A DNA stretch of 64,000 nt from assembly GCF_009828585.1 (NCBI RefSeq), contig NZ_WSRZ01000011.1:62001-126000 (forward strand). The letters are read 5' to 3'. The notes below the pieces were generated by a model. The model was not told the DNA's origin. It saw nothing but the letters and a program-made list of their open reading frames with translations, and did not search any database. Of this stretch, positions 35,234 to 44,146 are shown in pieces. The DNA comes from Shewanella litoralis (lineage in GTDB: Bacteria > Pseudomonadota > Gammaproteobacteria > Enterobacterales > Shewanellaceae). The first letter of the stretch is position 1. The number at the start of each line of letters is the position of its first letter. A program made the translations under genes and the position numbers.

Positions 35234-35849
35234 ATGGCTTACCAACAGATTATCGCGTTATTTTTTACCATGCTGGTTTTGGCCATTGTGCCAGGCCCGG
35301 CAGTGTTTGCAGTGGTGTCGCGCTCATTCTCAAATGGCTTTTCTCATGGCGTCGCGATGACAATTGGAGTGCTACTTGGCGACTTTGCATATATCTTATT
35401 AGCCCTATTTGGATTGTCTGCCATAGCCAATGCAATGGGGCCTGCATTTGAACTGATAAAATATGCCAGCGCCTTATATTTGTGTTGGCTTGGCCATCAG
35501 TATGCTGCGCGCAACAGCACATGGCGTTCAACTTGTTGATACGGCTAAAGCCAGTTTAACTAAAAATGTTTTCACTGGCATTTTAATTACTTTAGGTAAC
35601 CCTAAAGCGCTGATTTTTTATGTGAGTTTTTTCCCCGCATTTGTGCCTATGACTCAAGTCAACTTGTTGGATGTCATCATTATTTTAACCATCGCCACAG
35701 CTGCTTTTGGTTCGGTAAACCTCGCTTATGCTTACCTGGCATCTGGGGCTAAACGAGTGTTTACCTCAACTAAAGCTGCCAACATCATTAATCGCACCGC
35801 AGGCAGTATTATGCTGCTTGCGGGTATCTTGGTTGCCATTACCTTATAG
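35234..35849 (+). pseudogene. LysE/RhtB-family amino-acid exporter, frameshifted
   Basis: Two overlapping frames together make one LysE-family exporter. The first gives VPGPAVFAVVSRSFSNGF and continues to YLCWLGHQ; the second resumes with MLRATAHGVQLVDTAKASL and continues to the normal C-terminus (TAGSIMLLAGILVAITL). The junction is at about 35500: deleting the single T at 35501 joins the frames into YLCWLGHQMLRA, the family's expected sequence. Either a real recent frameshift or a sequencing error. About six membrane segments in all. Confidence 0.8.
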
Positions 35850-35857
35850 GAATTTCA

Positions 35858-36856
35858 ATGACTGCACTGCGTTTTACCCCGTTAACCTTAACCAACGGAT
35901 TAACCTTTAAAAATCGTTTAGTGGTCCCGCCTATGGCATCTCAAACCGCAAACGAAAATGGTTTGGCAACCGAAAAAACCTTTAGCCATTATCACAATTT
36001 AGCTCAATCGGGTGCTGGCCTAGTGATGGTTGAATATAGCCATGTGAATCTGGCTGGGCGAAGTGAGAAAAACCAACTCGGGGCCCACGATGATGCGTGT
36101 TTACCAGGGTTAACCCAGATAGCCAGTACACTGCATGATGCTGGCGTTAAAACGGGCTTACAAATTACCCATTGTGGCGGTAAAGACAGTGCTGGCATTA
36201 GCTGCGATATCATGGGGCCTTCTGGCATTACGGTGCCCGCATACGACCGTGTATTGCCTACGCCACGGGCCATGACACTAGATGATATTAATCAATGGCA
36301 ACAAGACTTTGTGGCTGCTGCTATTCGTGCCGACAAAGCCGGCTTTGATTTAGTTGAAATCCATTGTGCTCACGGTTATGGCATTAATCAGTGGTTATCA
36401 CCATTGACCAATCAGCGTGAAGATGAATACGGTGGCAATCTTGAAAACCGCGCTAGAATATTAATTGAAATAGTGACTCAAATTAAACAAGTCGCGCCGA
36501 GGTTAGCGGTCATGACTCGCATTCCGGGCCAAGACGGATATCCTGGTGGTTTAACTCATGCAGACATGGCGCAGGTGAGCCAATGGCTAGTGACTGCGGG
36601 TGTTGAAATACTCAATGTATCATCAGGTATTGGCGGTTGGAATCGACCTAAAGATAAACGCGGCGAAGGCTTTTTAGTCGAAGATGCCGCGCCGTTAACC
36701 TGCAAAACTACTGCGGCGGTTATTGGTGTTGGCGGCATTGAAAGCGTGGATTACATAGAAACCATTTTAGCCACCAGGCAAGTGGATTTAGTCGCAGTAG
36801 GTCGAGCTATTTTGGCCGGCCCAGTGGAGTTTGCTCACAAGGTGATGCAAGGCTAG
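35858..36856 (+). CDS. Old Yellow Enzyme-type NADH:flavin oxidoreductase
   Basis: The 332-residue FMN barrel protein has the OYE signature: NRLVVPPMASQTA at the start, ITHCGGKDS, HCAHGYGINQWLSPLTNQREDEYGG and VGGIESVDYIE. Family members reduce activated C=C bonds; the sequence type is that of the bacterial YqjM/2,4-dienoyl-CoA-reductase-like branch without the C-terminal iron-sulfur domain. Physiological substrate unknown. It follows the LysE remnant by eight bases and overlaps the 3' end of the convergent small gene by 4 bp. Confidence 0.9.
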   Translation: MTALRFTPLTLTNGLTFKNRLVVPPMASQTANENGLATEKTFSHYHNLAQSGAGLVMVEYSHVNLAGRSEKNQLGAHDDACLPGLTQIASTLHDAGVKTGLQITHCGGKDSAGISCDIMGPSGITVPAYDRVLPTPRAMTLDDINQWQQDFVAAAIRADKAGFDLVEIHCAHGYGINQWLSPLTNQREDEYGGNLENRARILIEIVTQIKQVAPRLAVMTRIPGQDGYPGGLTHADMAQVSQWLVTAGVEILNVSSGIGGWNRPKDKRGEGFLVEDAAPLTCKTTAAVIGVGGIESVDYIETILATRQVDLVAVGRAILAGPVEFAHKVMQG

Positions 36857-37209
36857 TCATTATCTGGTGCATTGGCTGTCGGCGATATTATGCCTTTAAA
36901 AATCAGCGGGTAGCGTCTTACCCGCTGACCAATATCTTCACTCATCACCTGCCTATAGAGCAACTCAATATCATCACTGTCTTCAAACACCAGTAGCAGT
37001 CTATCAATGGCGGTGTGTAGCCCCTTTTTCAAAAAAGGCTGTGCCTGAAATTCTGCGATGTTATGCCTAACAATGGCAATTTTGTCAGGATGACGGCGCA
37101 GCTCGGCAAACACTTGCTCAAAATAGTCCATATGCAGCGCTGGCGTTGCACGATTGCCACGTCTTGACCTTGGTGCACCAGAACCGCGTTTATAATACAT
37201 TGATGGCAA
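36853..37209 (-). CDS. Uncharacterised 118-residue basic protein
   Basis: I do not recognise this family. The N-terminus is basic and low in complexity (YYKRGSGAPRSRRGNRATP), followed by an apparently all-helical region (YFEQVFAELRRHPDKIAIVRHNIAEF... ELLYRQVMSEDIGQRV). No signal peptide or membrane segment. The best start is TTG at 37209 with GAGG eight bases upstream; an ATG three codons later lacks good spacing. It sits downstream of the helicase gene on the same strand, across a 60-bp gap. Confidence 0.6.
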   Translation of the reverse strand: MPSMYYKRGSGAPRSRRGNRATPALHMDYFEQVFAELRRHPDKIAIVRHNIAEFQAQPFLKKGLHTAIDRLLLVFEDSDDIELLYRQVMSEDIGQRVRRYPLIFKGIISPTANAPDND

Positions 37210-37269
37210 TGCTGTAACCTCAAATTAGCTCGCGTTTACTCAAAATGATCAACACCTAAAGACTAAGTC

Positions 37270-40200
37270 TTAACTCAACAGCGCCAATAAATCCTCAGCG
37301 TTACCCTGCCATGGTCCTTGAGTGCCATCGGATAAAATGCTGTCGGCTAAACCTTGTTTATGCTGCTGCATTTCCTGAATTTTCTCTTCAACCGTGCCCT
37401 GGGCAATTAACTTATACACAAATACCGGATTGAGTTGACCAATACGGTGGGCGCGATCGGTTGCCTGACGCTCTGCTGCGGGGTTCCACCAGGGATCGAA
37501 ATGGATAACCGTGTCTGCTGCAGTTAAGTTAAGCCCCGTTCCGCCTGCTTTTAAGCTGATTAAAAACACCGAGTTATCGCCCTCTTGAAATGCATCAATT
37601 TGGCTTTGTCTGTCACGAGTTTGACCGGTTAATTTACTGTAGCTTATTGCCATGGTTTTTAATTCATCTTCAATCAGCGCCAGCATGCCGGTGAATTGAC
37701 TGAAAATAAGAATTTTACGACCTTCTTCAATCATCTCGGGCAGGTTTTGAATTAACCAGGTGAGTTTAGCGTTGTCTTTCACTTGTTGCGCCTGTTCGAG
37801 CTTAACAAGACGTGGATCGCAACAAGCCTGACGTAATTTTAATAACGCATCTAAAAACTCAATATGGCTACTCGACACGCCTTTTTTAGCGAACAGTTCG
37901 CGCAGCTTTTTCTCCATCACTAAACGAATAGACTCGTAAAGATTGCGCTGATCTTTTTCAAGTTCGAGTGTCTGAATAATCTCGGTTTTCTCTGGCAGCT
38001 CAGACACCACTTCTTTTTTGGTGCGGCGCAACATAAACGGCGAAATACGCTTACTGAGCAATACTGACTTTTCTACATCCGCTTGTTTTTCAATTGGGCC
38101 ACGAAACTCTTTATTAAAGTAAGTATGCTGACCTAATAACCCAGGTAAACAGAAATCCATTAATGATTTAAGTTCGCCAAGGTGATTTTCAAGCGGGGTG
38201 CCCGACAAACACAAACGAAATTTACCCTTTAAGGTTTTGATCACCTGGGTAACTTTAGCCTGGGCGTTTTTAATCTGCTGGGCTTCATCCAAAATGATAT
38301 GGTCGAACACATAATCGCTATAAATGGCTTCATCACGCAGCATGAGCGGATACGTTGTCACCACCACATCAAAGTCATCGATTTGTTCTAACAATGGCTG
38401 GCGTTTATTGCCATGAATAACCACCACATTCAGTGACGGGGCAAATTTGTTGGCTTCTTTAAACCAGTTACCCACCAAACTGGTTGGGCACACAATTAAA
38501 CTGGTGCGATGCTTGCTAGCTTCTTGCTTAGCTTTCAGTAAAAAAGCCAGCGTTTGGATGGTTTTGCCTAAGCCCATGTCGTCGGCCAAAATGCCACCCA
38601 GTTGGTACTCTTTTAAAAAACACAGCCAATCAAACCCTTGTTTTTGATAGTCGCGCAATGTGGCATTTAAGCCTGCAGGTAACTCAACTTCTGTTACCCC
38701 TTTGAATTCCGCTAATTTTGCCGCAAGGTTGCGCACCCGCTCGCCATTGAGCAAGCGCACATCGCTAGCTGATAAATCATTAAGAATGTGGGCGCGGTTG
38801 CGCGGTATCGCAATATGATCGCCAGAGTGACGATTAAACAACTCTTGAATGATTGAAATCAGCGGCTTAATGGTTTTAGCTTTAATTTTAATAAAGCCGC
38901 CATTAGGGCCTGGAAGAATTAATTCATCGTCATCGGCCGGCTCACCATTTTGTTGCAGCCAGCGGGCAACCAGTGCTAATAACGGTACATTTTGGCCTTC
39001 AATATCGGCGCTCAGCGACAGCGAAAACCAACCAGACTCGTCATCATCAACCAAATCAACATCTAACTGTGCATCGACAATTTTTAAATCAAAATCATCT
39101 TCAAACTCAATGTCTACGCCAAGCGCGGTTAATGCATCAAGGCCATTCTCAGTTAAGTCAGACCATTCAAAAATCGATTCAGGCAATAAGCCAACACTTA
39201 AAAAATATTCAGGTTGTTTACCGTATTCGCTCGGAATAAATGTCACTAGGCCGGCTTCGGTCAACGCTTGTAAAATGGCGAGTTCCTGGTCGACATGGCG
39301 ATGCACTTGATATTGCACACTGCCCTTTTTAACCAGGCTAATGCGTTCGGGTTTCAATGAGGCATTAAAACTGATATCGCCGTAATGCTGTTCAACCCGA
39401 ATAACCGGTTGCAATATAGGATTATTGGCATAGATTTCACGAGTAAAAATCAGTTTGGTTTTGAGTGGGTCGTTGATTTCGCAAAAATCAATTTCGCTGG
39501 GTACAGGCACGGTTTTAGGCGAAAAGTGTTGCAACATTTTGTGGCTAATTTGGTCCACTTGCGCCAGTGGCACAGGCGGCATATGTTGCAATAAACTGAG
39601 TTTTTTAGCCGATAAGTCAGTGTCGATTTTACCCAGGCGCAAGTAATCTAATTCAACATACAATGGCGGCTCAGTGGCAATAAACTCCCAGTTTTCAAGA
39701 CCGGGCATACGCATTTGCATTTGCGTGTGTTTTTTATCGAGCTCACACCAGATAAACTCTGGCGCGATAGATTTAGCCCAGGTCAGTGGGGTGCGATTTT
39801 CTTCCCAAAAACACACTTGCTCTGCGAGCATTTTAACCAACGCCAGGTATGAGATTTCACCGTCGATATAAATTTTTGAGCCCTGGTTATTTGACGACAA
39901 TAATAAACTAATAATTTGCTTATCGTCTGGGGCAATCCACCACGGCATACTGTAGCGAATGTCGGTTAACGCCAGCTTACTGCCTTTGTTATATTGACCT
40001 TTTTTATTGAGTTTACTGCGCTTAAATTCGACAAAGATACCGTTAGGGTCGTTGGACAGCACATAAATAATGCGGTCTTTTTCCTCTTCTTCATCTTCAA
40101 AATCAGTCACCGTTTTTTGCTCGTCAAGCTGACGTAACCACTGGTGGATGCGCTGCTCCTCTACGGGCTTTTTATCCACCAGCGCCAGCATTGCGGCGGC

Positions 40201-40476
40201 AACGTGTTTGCAGTTGGTACGCACTGGGCAAGTGCAATGCGAACGCATAACAATTTTGTGGTTTACATTAACGAGGGTAATTTCTTGACGGTATGGCTCA
40301 TCTGCAGAGCCTTCAACATAGGCTTCAATATCATGGTTATTACTGCTGGCAGTCACTTCAAGTACTCGACCCTGGATCAAGTAGTTTTGTGCTTTTTGAA
40401 TTTGGGTAGCCGAAAACAGTTTCGCAATCATCTCTAATGAAAGCTTAATGGGAAGATTAAACAGTTTCGCCGACAT
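37270..40476 (-). CDS. SWIM-domain SNF2-family helicase
   Basis: This 1068-residue protein has an N-terminal SWIM zinc finger (SHCTCPVRTNCKHVAA, about residues 76-91), a middle region of unknown fold, and a C-terminal SNF2 ATPase. The helicase motifs are complete: LADDMGLGKT (I), DEAQ (II), SGTPLENH (III), DPWWNPAAERQATDRAHRIGQ (V-VI). Such proteins translocate on double-stranded DNA or remodel nucleoprotein; the bacterial SWIM-SNF2 group is little studied. The start is at MSAKLFNL, with AGG seven bases upstream. Confidence 0.9.
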   Translation of the reverse strand: MSAKLFNLPIKLSLEMIAKLFSATQIQKAQNYLIQGRVLEVTASSNNHDIEAYVEGSADEPYRQEITLVNVNHKIVMRSHCTCPVRTNCKHVAAAMLALVDKKPVEEQRIHQWLRQLDEQKTVTDFEDEEEEKDRIIYVLSNDPNGIFVEFKRSKLNKKGQYNKGSKLALTDIRYSMPWWIAPDDKQIISLLLSSNNQGSKIYIDGEISYLALVKMLAEQVCFWEENRTPLTWAKSIAPEFIWCELDKKHTQMQMRMPGLENWEFIATEPPLYVELDYLRLGKIDTDLSAKKLSLLQHMPPVPLAQVDQISHKMLQHFSPKTVPVPSEIDFCEINDPLKTKLIFTREIYANNPILQPVIRVEQHYGDISFNASLKPERISLVKKGSVQYQVHRHVDQELAILQALTEAGLVTFIPSEYGKQPEYFLSVGLLPESIFEWSDLTENGLDALTALGVDIEFEDDFDLKIVDAQLDVDLVDDDESGWFSLSLSADIEGQNVPLLALVARWLQQNGEPADDDELILPGPNGGFIKIKAKTIKPLISIIQELFNRHSGDHIAIPRNRAHILNDLSASDVRLLNGERVRNLAAKLAEFKGVTEVELPAGLNATLRDYQKQGFDWLCFLKEYQLGGILADDMGLGKTIQTLAFLLKAKQEASKHRTSLIVCPTSLVGNWFKEANKFAPSLNVVVIHGNKRQPLLEQIDDFDVVVTTYPLMLRDEAIYSDYVFDHIILDEAQQIKNAQAKVTQVIKTLKGKFRLCLSGTPLENHLGELKSLMDFCLPGLLGQHTYFNKEFRGPIEKQADVEKSVLLSKRISPFMLRRTKKEVVSELPEKTEIIQTLELEKDQRNLYESIRLVMEKKLRELFAKKGVSSSHIEFLDALLKLRQACCDPRLVKLEQAQQVKDNAKLTWLIQNLPEMIEEGRKILIFSQFTGMLALIEDELKTMAISYSKLTGQTRDRQSQIDAFQEGDNSVFLISLKAGGTGLNLTAADTVIHFDPWWNPAAERQATDRAHRIGQLNPVFVYKLIAQGTVEEKIQEMQQHKQGLADSILSDGTQGPWQGNAEDLLALLS

Positions 40477-40887
40477 CAATATACCTAATAAAAACCCAGC
40501 AGAAAATTATCACTGCTGATAAAAAGTTAACTTACCATTCTATGGAAGAAAGCATGCAATATCTAGCTTTTGCGTGTTGTTATCCGTTAATTAACCACGA
40601 ATAAACGTAAATGCGCTTTGCATCTTGATACGTTGATGACAGAAATTCGGTTTACCCTTTGTCGCTCAATTCAATTATTTAACTGAGGGCAAGCCTAGAA
40701 TGTGTTCACAACAGAACGAAACTTTGCTGCCAAGGCGCATAATACTGCGCCTTGATAGTAGTGGTTTTGCAGGATTGACTTGATATGAATAGCGCTATTC
40801 GCTGAAAATGCAGTATAAACATCAGCCAAGATTAATGAGGTGGTTCAGAGATGCTCGGTTAAGTGTGACTCGAGCTCATGTAACGTT
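40477..40887. other. Gap upstream of the helicase gene
   Basis: A 411-bp stretch without a convincing gene. It includes a hairpin CAAGGCGCA-TAATAC-TGCGCCTTG at 40731-40754. The helicase promoter should be in its first part. Confidence 0.45.
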
Positions 40888-41229
40888 TTAATTAGCCCAG
40901 GGCTCAGCAATGATGGCTATGCTTAAAAAGATCAATGTCGGCGATAAAATAAACAGTGTTTTTAAGCGCGTAAGTTGTTGACGCATATGTTGTAATTGCG
41001 GGTCGTCAATACTCGCCAGTTTACCTGAGTGAAACGACTCCATGACAAACAACGATGTATTGCGTTGCCCACCACCAGCAATACGAGCAAGTGTTTCACA
41101 ATGTTGATATTCATCTTGATAATGTTGTTGAATATATAAACAAATACCATGAGTACATTGATTGAGTTTATAAACCGCACATATCGCGGCTATCAGTGTC
41201 ACTATTGTCCCAATAATTGCAACCAACAC
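40888..41229 (-). CDS. Small two-helix membrane protein, unknown
   Basis: A 113-residue protein with one hydrophobic segment at each end (VAIIGTIVTLIAAICAVY and LFILSPTLIFLSIAIIA) and a ~70-residue polar, His/Gln-rich loop between. I do not recognise the family. Start is GTG at 41229 or TTG at 41226, just after GGAG. It lies 80 bp downstream of the HupE-like gene on the same strand. Confidence 0.55.
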   Translation of the reverse strand: MLVAIIGTIVTLIAAICAVYKLNQCTHGICLYIQQHYQDEYQHCETLARIAGGGQRNTSLFVMESFHSGKLASIDDPQLQHMRQQLTRLKTLFILSPTLIFLSIAIIAEPWAN

Positions 41230-41309
41230 GACTCCTACCTCTATTTACAATGAGTATTAACGCCACCAACAAGCTAATTTGCCGATGGCAATGTTAAAAT
41301 GAGCGCGTA

Positions 41310-42434
41310 TTAAAAACGCTCTACCGACCATTGAATCGCCATTATACCAATCGCAACTGAGCCTATTTGCATGCCCCACACGCGATACCAGTGTTGATGA
41401 CGGCAAAAAAACAATATGGGTAACACTACGGCTAAAATCGCTAACTGGCCCACTTCAACACCTAGGTTGAACGCTAAAATGGCCAGTAACTTTTGGTTTT
41501 CAGGTAATCCCAACTCACCGAGCACACCGGCAAACCCCATCCCATGCAGTAAACCAAAGCCAAATGTTATCCAACCTAAACGCAATACAATCGGCCAAAT
41601 ATTATTAAGTGCTGCAAATAAGACCGATAAAGCAATGCCAAGTTCAACCCAATGGCTACTAAAATCTAAAATACCTAATGCTGTGGCCGTTAATGTCACC
41701 GAGTGAGCCAAGGTAAACGCAGTAATAATCCATGCGGTCTGTTTGATAATTTTTATTGGGCTTTCAATTGCCTGCCAGCTTTTTTGCTCACGAATAAGCA
41801 CGCAAGTTAATAATAAGGCCAATAAAAATAAAATATGATCAGTACCTTTCCAAATATGAATCACACCTTGATAAACATATTCTGTGAAGGTGTCGTAGGT
41901 TGAACTCTCGGCTAAATTAATCAGTAATGTACGGTTATCATTACTGATAACCCGGGTATATTGATGCTCAGGCGTGTCGAGTGTAACAATCGATTTATGG
42001 TCGGTATCGACATCAAAAAAAGCTTGATAATCGATTTTTAACGCACCATCACCCTGGCATTGGCCATTAAATGATGCAACTAAATAACCCTCGTTAAAAT
42101 GTTGGTCCACTTGCTGGGCGACATCAAACACCAGTTCGCAGTCTTGATTGCGGCTTATGATTAAATTTGATTGTAAATATTGGGTTACCGCAAGCTGATT
42201 GCGCTGTAGCTCGCCCCAGGTTAACTGGCCATTTTGATTCTGGTCGATATCAATCACTTGATAAAGATCGAAAAAACGTACTTGCCAGGCGCCCTGCAAT
42301 TGCCCTTGTTGATCTAAGTTTACCGACAAATAACTGGTACTCATTTGATGAGCAACGCTGGCGTGACTGATAATCAACAAACCGATTAATGCGATACTTT
42401 TAGTTGCGGTCATTAACCACTTAGATAGGTTCAC
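41310..42434 (-). CDS. HupE/UreJ-family membrane protein with EF-hand-like loop
   Basis: The 374-residue protein has a signal peptide, a ~180-residue exported domain and then about seven membrane helices containing the HupE/UreJ_2 hallmark (HIWKGTDHILFLLALLL) and FGLLHGMGFAGVLGELG. The exported domain includes DQNQNGQLTWGEL, which fits an EF-hand calcium loop. HupE/UreJ relatives are linked to nickel or other metal uptake, but this long form is uncharacterised. The start is GTG with AAGGA seven bases upstream. It is the last clear member of the set following DUF4331. Confidence 0.8.
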   Translation of the reverse strand: MNLSKWLMTATKSIALIGLLIISHASVAHQMSTSYLSVNLDQQGQLQGAWQVRFFDLYQVIDIDQNQNGQLTWGELQRNQLAVTQYLQSNLIISRNQDCELVFDVAQQVDQHFNEGYLVASFNGQCQGDGALKIDYQAFFDVDTDHKSIVTLDTPEHQYTRVISNDNRTLLINLAESSTYDTFTEYVYQGVIHIWKGTDHILFLLALLLTCVLIREQKSWQAIESPIKIIKQTAWIITAFTLAHSVTLTATALGILDFSSHWVELGIALSVLFAALNNIWPIVLRLGWITFGFGLLHGMGFAGVLGELGLPENQKLLAILAFNLGVEVGQLAILAVVLPILFFCRHQHWYRVWGMQIGSVAIGIMAIQWSVERF

Positions 42435-42461
42435 AGTGTATTCCTTTTTACTGGTTACGGC

Positions 42462-43562
42462 TTAAACCGTCTCTTTGGTTTGTTGTTTGAGCAATAAACG
42501 CGCTTCTTCAAGCAAAGTGCGATCATTAATTTGCCTTGCTATACGCCAGTTTATTTTGGCCCAGTACAGTGCTTTTGTTGGTTGCACATCGACATATAAA
42601 TAATATTGTGCCAACTCAGAGGCGTGTAAGCTGTCTTGCCTTTGTTCACGCAGTTCAACCCGTTGCGCAAAGGCCCATTGCCATTCAACAGAATCGTTAA
42701 GCACCTTTTCAGCTCTTGCTAAACGCAGCAAGAGTGCATCATCTTGTATAGGATTTCCGTTAACAATATCACCCAATGTATCAACAACTTGCTGATACTG
42801 TTGTAAAGACATTTGCACATCGGCCCAAAGGGCTAATAAGCTCACTGGTGCGCGCTGTAAATCAACCTGATTTAAATACGTTAAGGCACTGTCAGCAAGA
42901 CTTTGTCGCATGGCCATATCTGCTAATATTTGCACAATCCAATATTGTTCTTGTTCATTAATGGGTTGATATAAATTGTATAATCGCGCCAACTCTTTGT
43001 AGCTTTCTGGCAACTTACCATTTTGCCCTGCCACTTCTAACGCGCAGGTCGAAATGAGTAAAATATCGGCTTTACCGATTAACGCCAAACAGGCTTCGCG
43101 CGCCCCGACGATATCACCTTGCACTAAATGAATATTGGCTTTTAATAACCAGCTATTAACGGCCTGTGGGTCTAAGGTAATTGAGCGATCTAATGCCTTA
43201 ATCGCTTTAGAAAATTGATGCTGATGTTGTAGCACCCGCGCATACAAATAAAAGGTTTGCGCATCGGGGCTTTGTTGACTCATTTTGGCTTGCAACAATG
43301 CTTTGGCCCGGCCATAACGATAATCGGCCTCACCAGGATACTGGCCTTGCTCAATAAACTCGCTGATTTGCGCGAGGCTAACTTCCTGGTTTGCATCATT
43401 TGCATAGGAGGGTGAATCGTCAAGTACCTTCCAGGTGGCAATGACTTCATCTTGCGATACCGGCGTGTATGGCGCAGCCACACTGTTATTTGCAAACACG
43501 CTACCCAGCCCCATCAAGGCGGTTAATGTTGTGCGTATTATCCTAGTTGCTACACCTTGCAT
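42462..43562 (-). CDS. Exported TPR-repeat protein
   Basis: A 366-residue protein with a signal peptide (VFANNSVAAP) and helical tetratricopeptide repeats, clearest at ARVLQHQHQFSKAIKALDRSITLDPQAVNSWLLKANIHL. TPR domains bind other proteins, so this is probably a periplasmic scaffold or assembly factor. It is 27 bp upstream of the HupE-like gene and 58 bp downstream of the Ig-like lipoprotein gene. AAGGAG precedes the ATG. Confidence 0.78.
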   Translation of the reverse strand: MQGVATRIIRTTLTALMGLGSVFANNSVAAPYTPVSQDEVIATWKVLDDSPSYANDANQEVSLAQISEFIEQGQYPGEADYRYGRAKALLQAKMSQQSPDAQTFYLYARVLQHQHQFSKAIKALDRSITLDPQAVNSWLLKANIHLVQGDIVGAREACLALIGKADILLISTCALEVAGQNGKLPESYKELARLYNLYQPINEQEQYWIVQILADMAMRQSLADSALTYLNQVDLQRAPVSLLALWADVQMSLQQYQQVVDTLGDIVNGNPIQDDALLLRLARAEKVLNDSVEWQWAFAQRVELREQRQDSLHASELAQYYLYVDVQPTKALYWAKINWRIARQINDRTLLEEARLLLKQQTKETV

Positions 43563-43620
43563 AAATTCTCCTTAGTGCCATCCCTGGCTATTTTCGTCCT
43601 TTTTAACAGTTAGTTGAGGC

Positions 43621-44136
43621 TTAATCTAGTAACAGATCGTCATAGAAGTTAGCTTCACTGACATCATTACTGACATCGCGACCATTGAGTCGTAACGGCT
43701 CATCGTTAGCATCTTGTGAAAATGCCTGACGACTCAAACTTGAAAACTGCAACTGTTGTGCATCAATCGTCACCATTATCGTGGCATTAACAGAGTCATT
43801 AATGCCGTCAGTCACAGCAATGGTAAAGCTGTCTGTACCTGTGACCTCCGTGTTTGGCGTATACGTAAATTCGCCATTGGGTTTTAAGCTCACCATGCCC
43901 AAAGTCGGTTGTTGATTTAAGGTAAACCCTAAAACATCGCCGTCACTGTCGCTGGCTGTAATTTTCGCCATCACTGCCGTTTCGGTTTCTGTGGTTAACA
44001 TGATGTCGTCAACCATTGGCGCTTTATTGACAGCATTTTTCTTATGGTCATCTGAGTTACATCCAGCCAGCAAACCAGCGCTTAATAGGCTAATTAACAA
44101 CAAGGGTTTAGTGATAGATTTAGTCGATGTATTCAT
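43621..44136 (-). CDS. Ig/cadherin-like domain lipoprotein
   Basis: A 171-residue lipoprotein (lipobox LLAGC at about residue 25) with one bacterial Ig/cadherin-type tandem-repeat domain: NKAPMVDDIMLTTETE, ASDSDGDVLGFTL, GEFTYTPNTEVTGTDSFTIAVTDG. The Asp-rich DSDGD loop suggests calcium binding. Ten bases separate it from the DUF4331 gene, so they are cotranscribed. Role unknown. Confidence 0.82.
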   Translation of the reverse strand: MNTSTKSITKPLLLISLLSAGLLAGCNSDDHKKNAVNKAPMVDDIMLTTETETAVMAKITASDSDGDVLGFTLNQQPTLGMVSLKPNGEFTYTPNTEVTGTDSFTIAVTDGINDSVNATIMVTIDAQQLQFSSLSRQAFSQDANDEPLRLNGRDVSNDVSEANFYDDLLLD

Positions 44137-44146
44137 TATTGACTCC

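Noticed and set aside
41416-41706. Plus-strand frame opposite the HupE-like gene
   Set aside because: Antisense shadow of a membrane protein with strong family motifs on the other strand.
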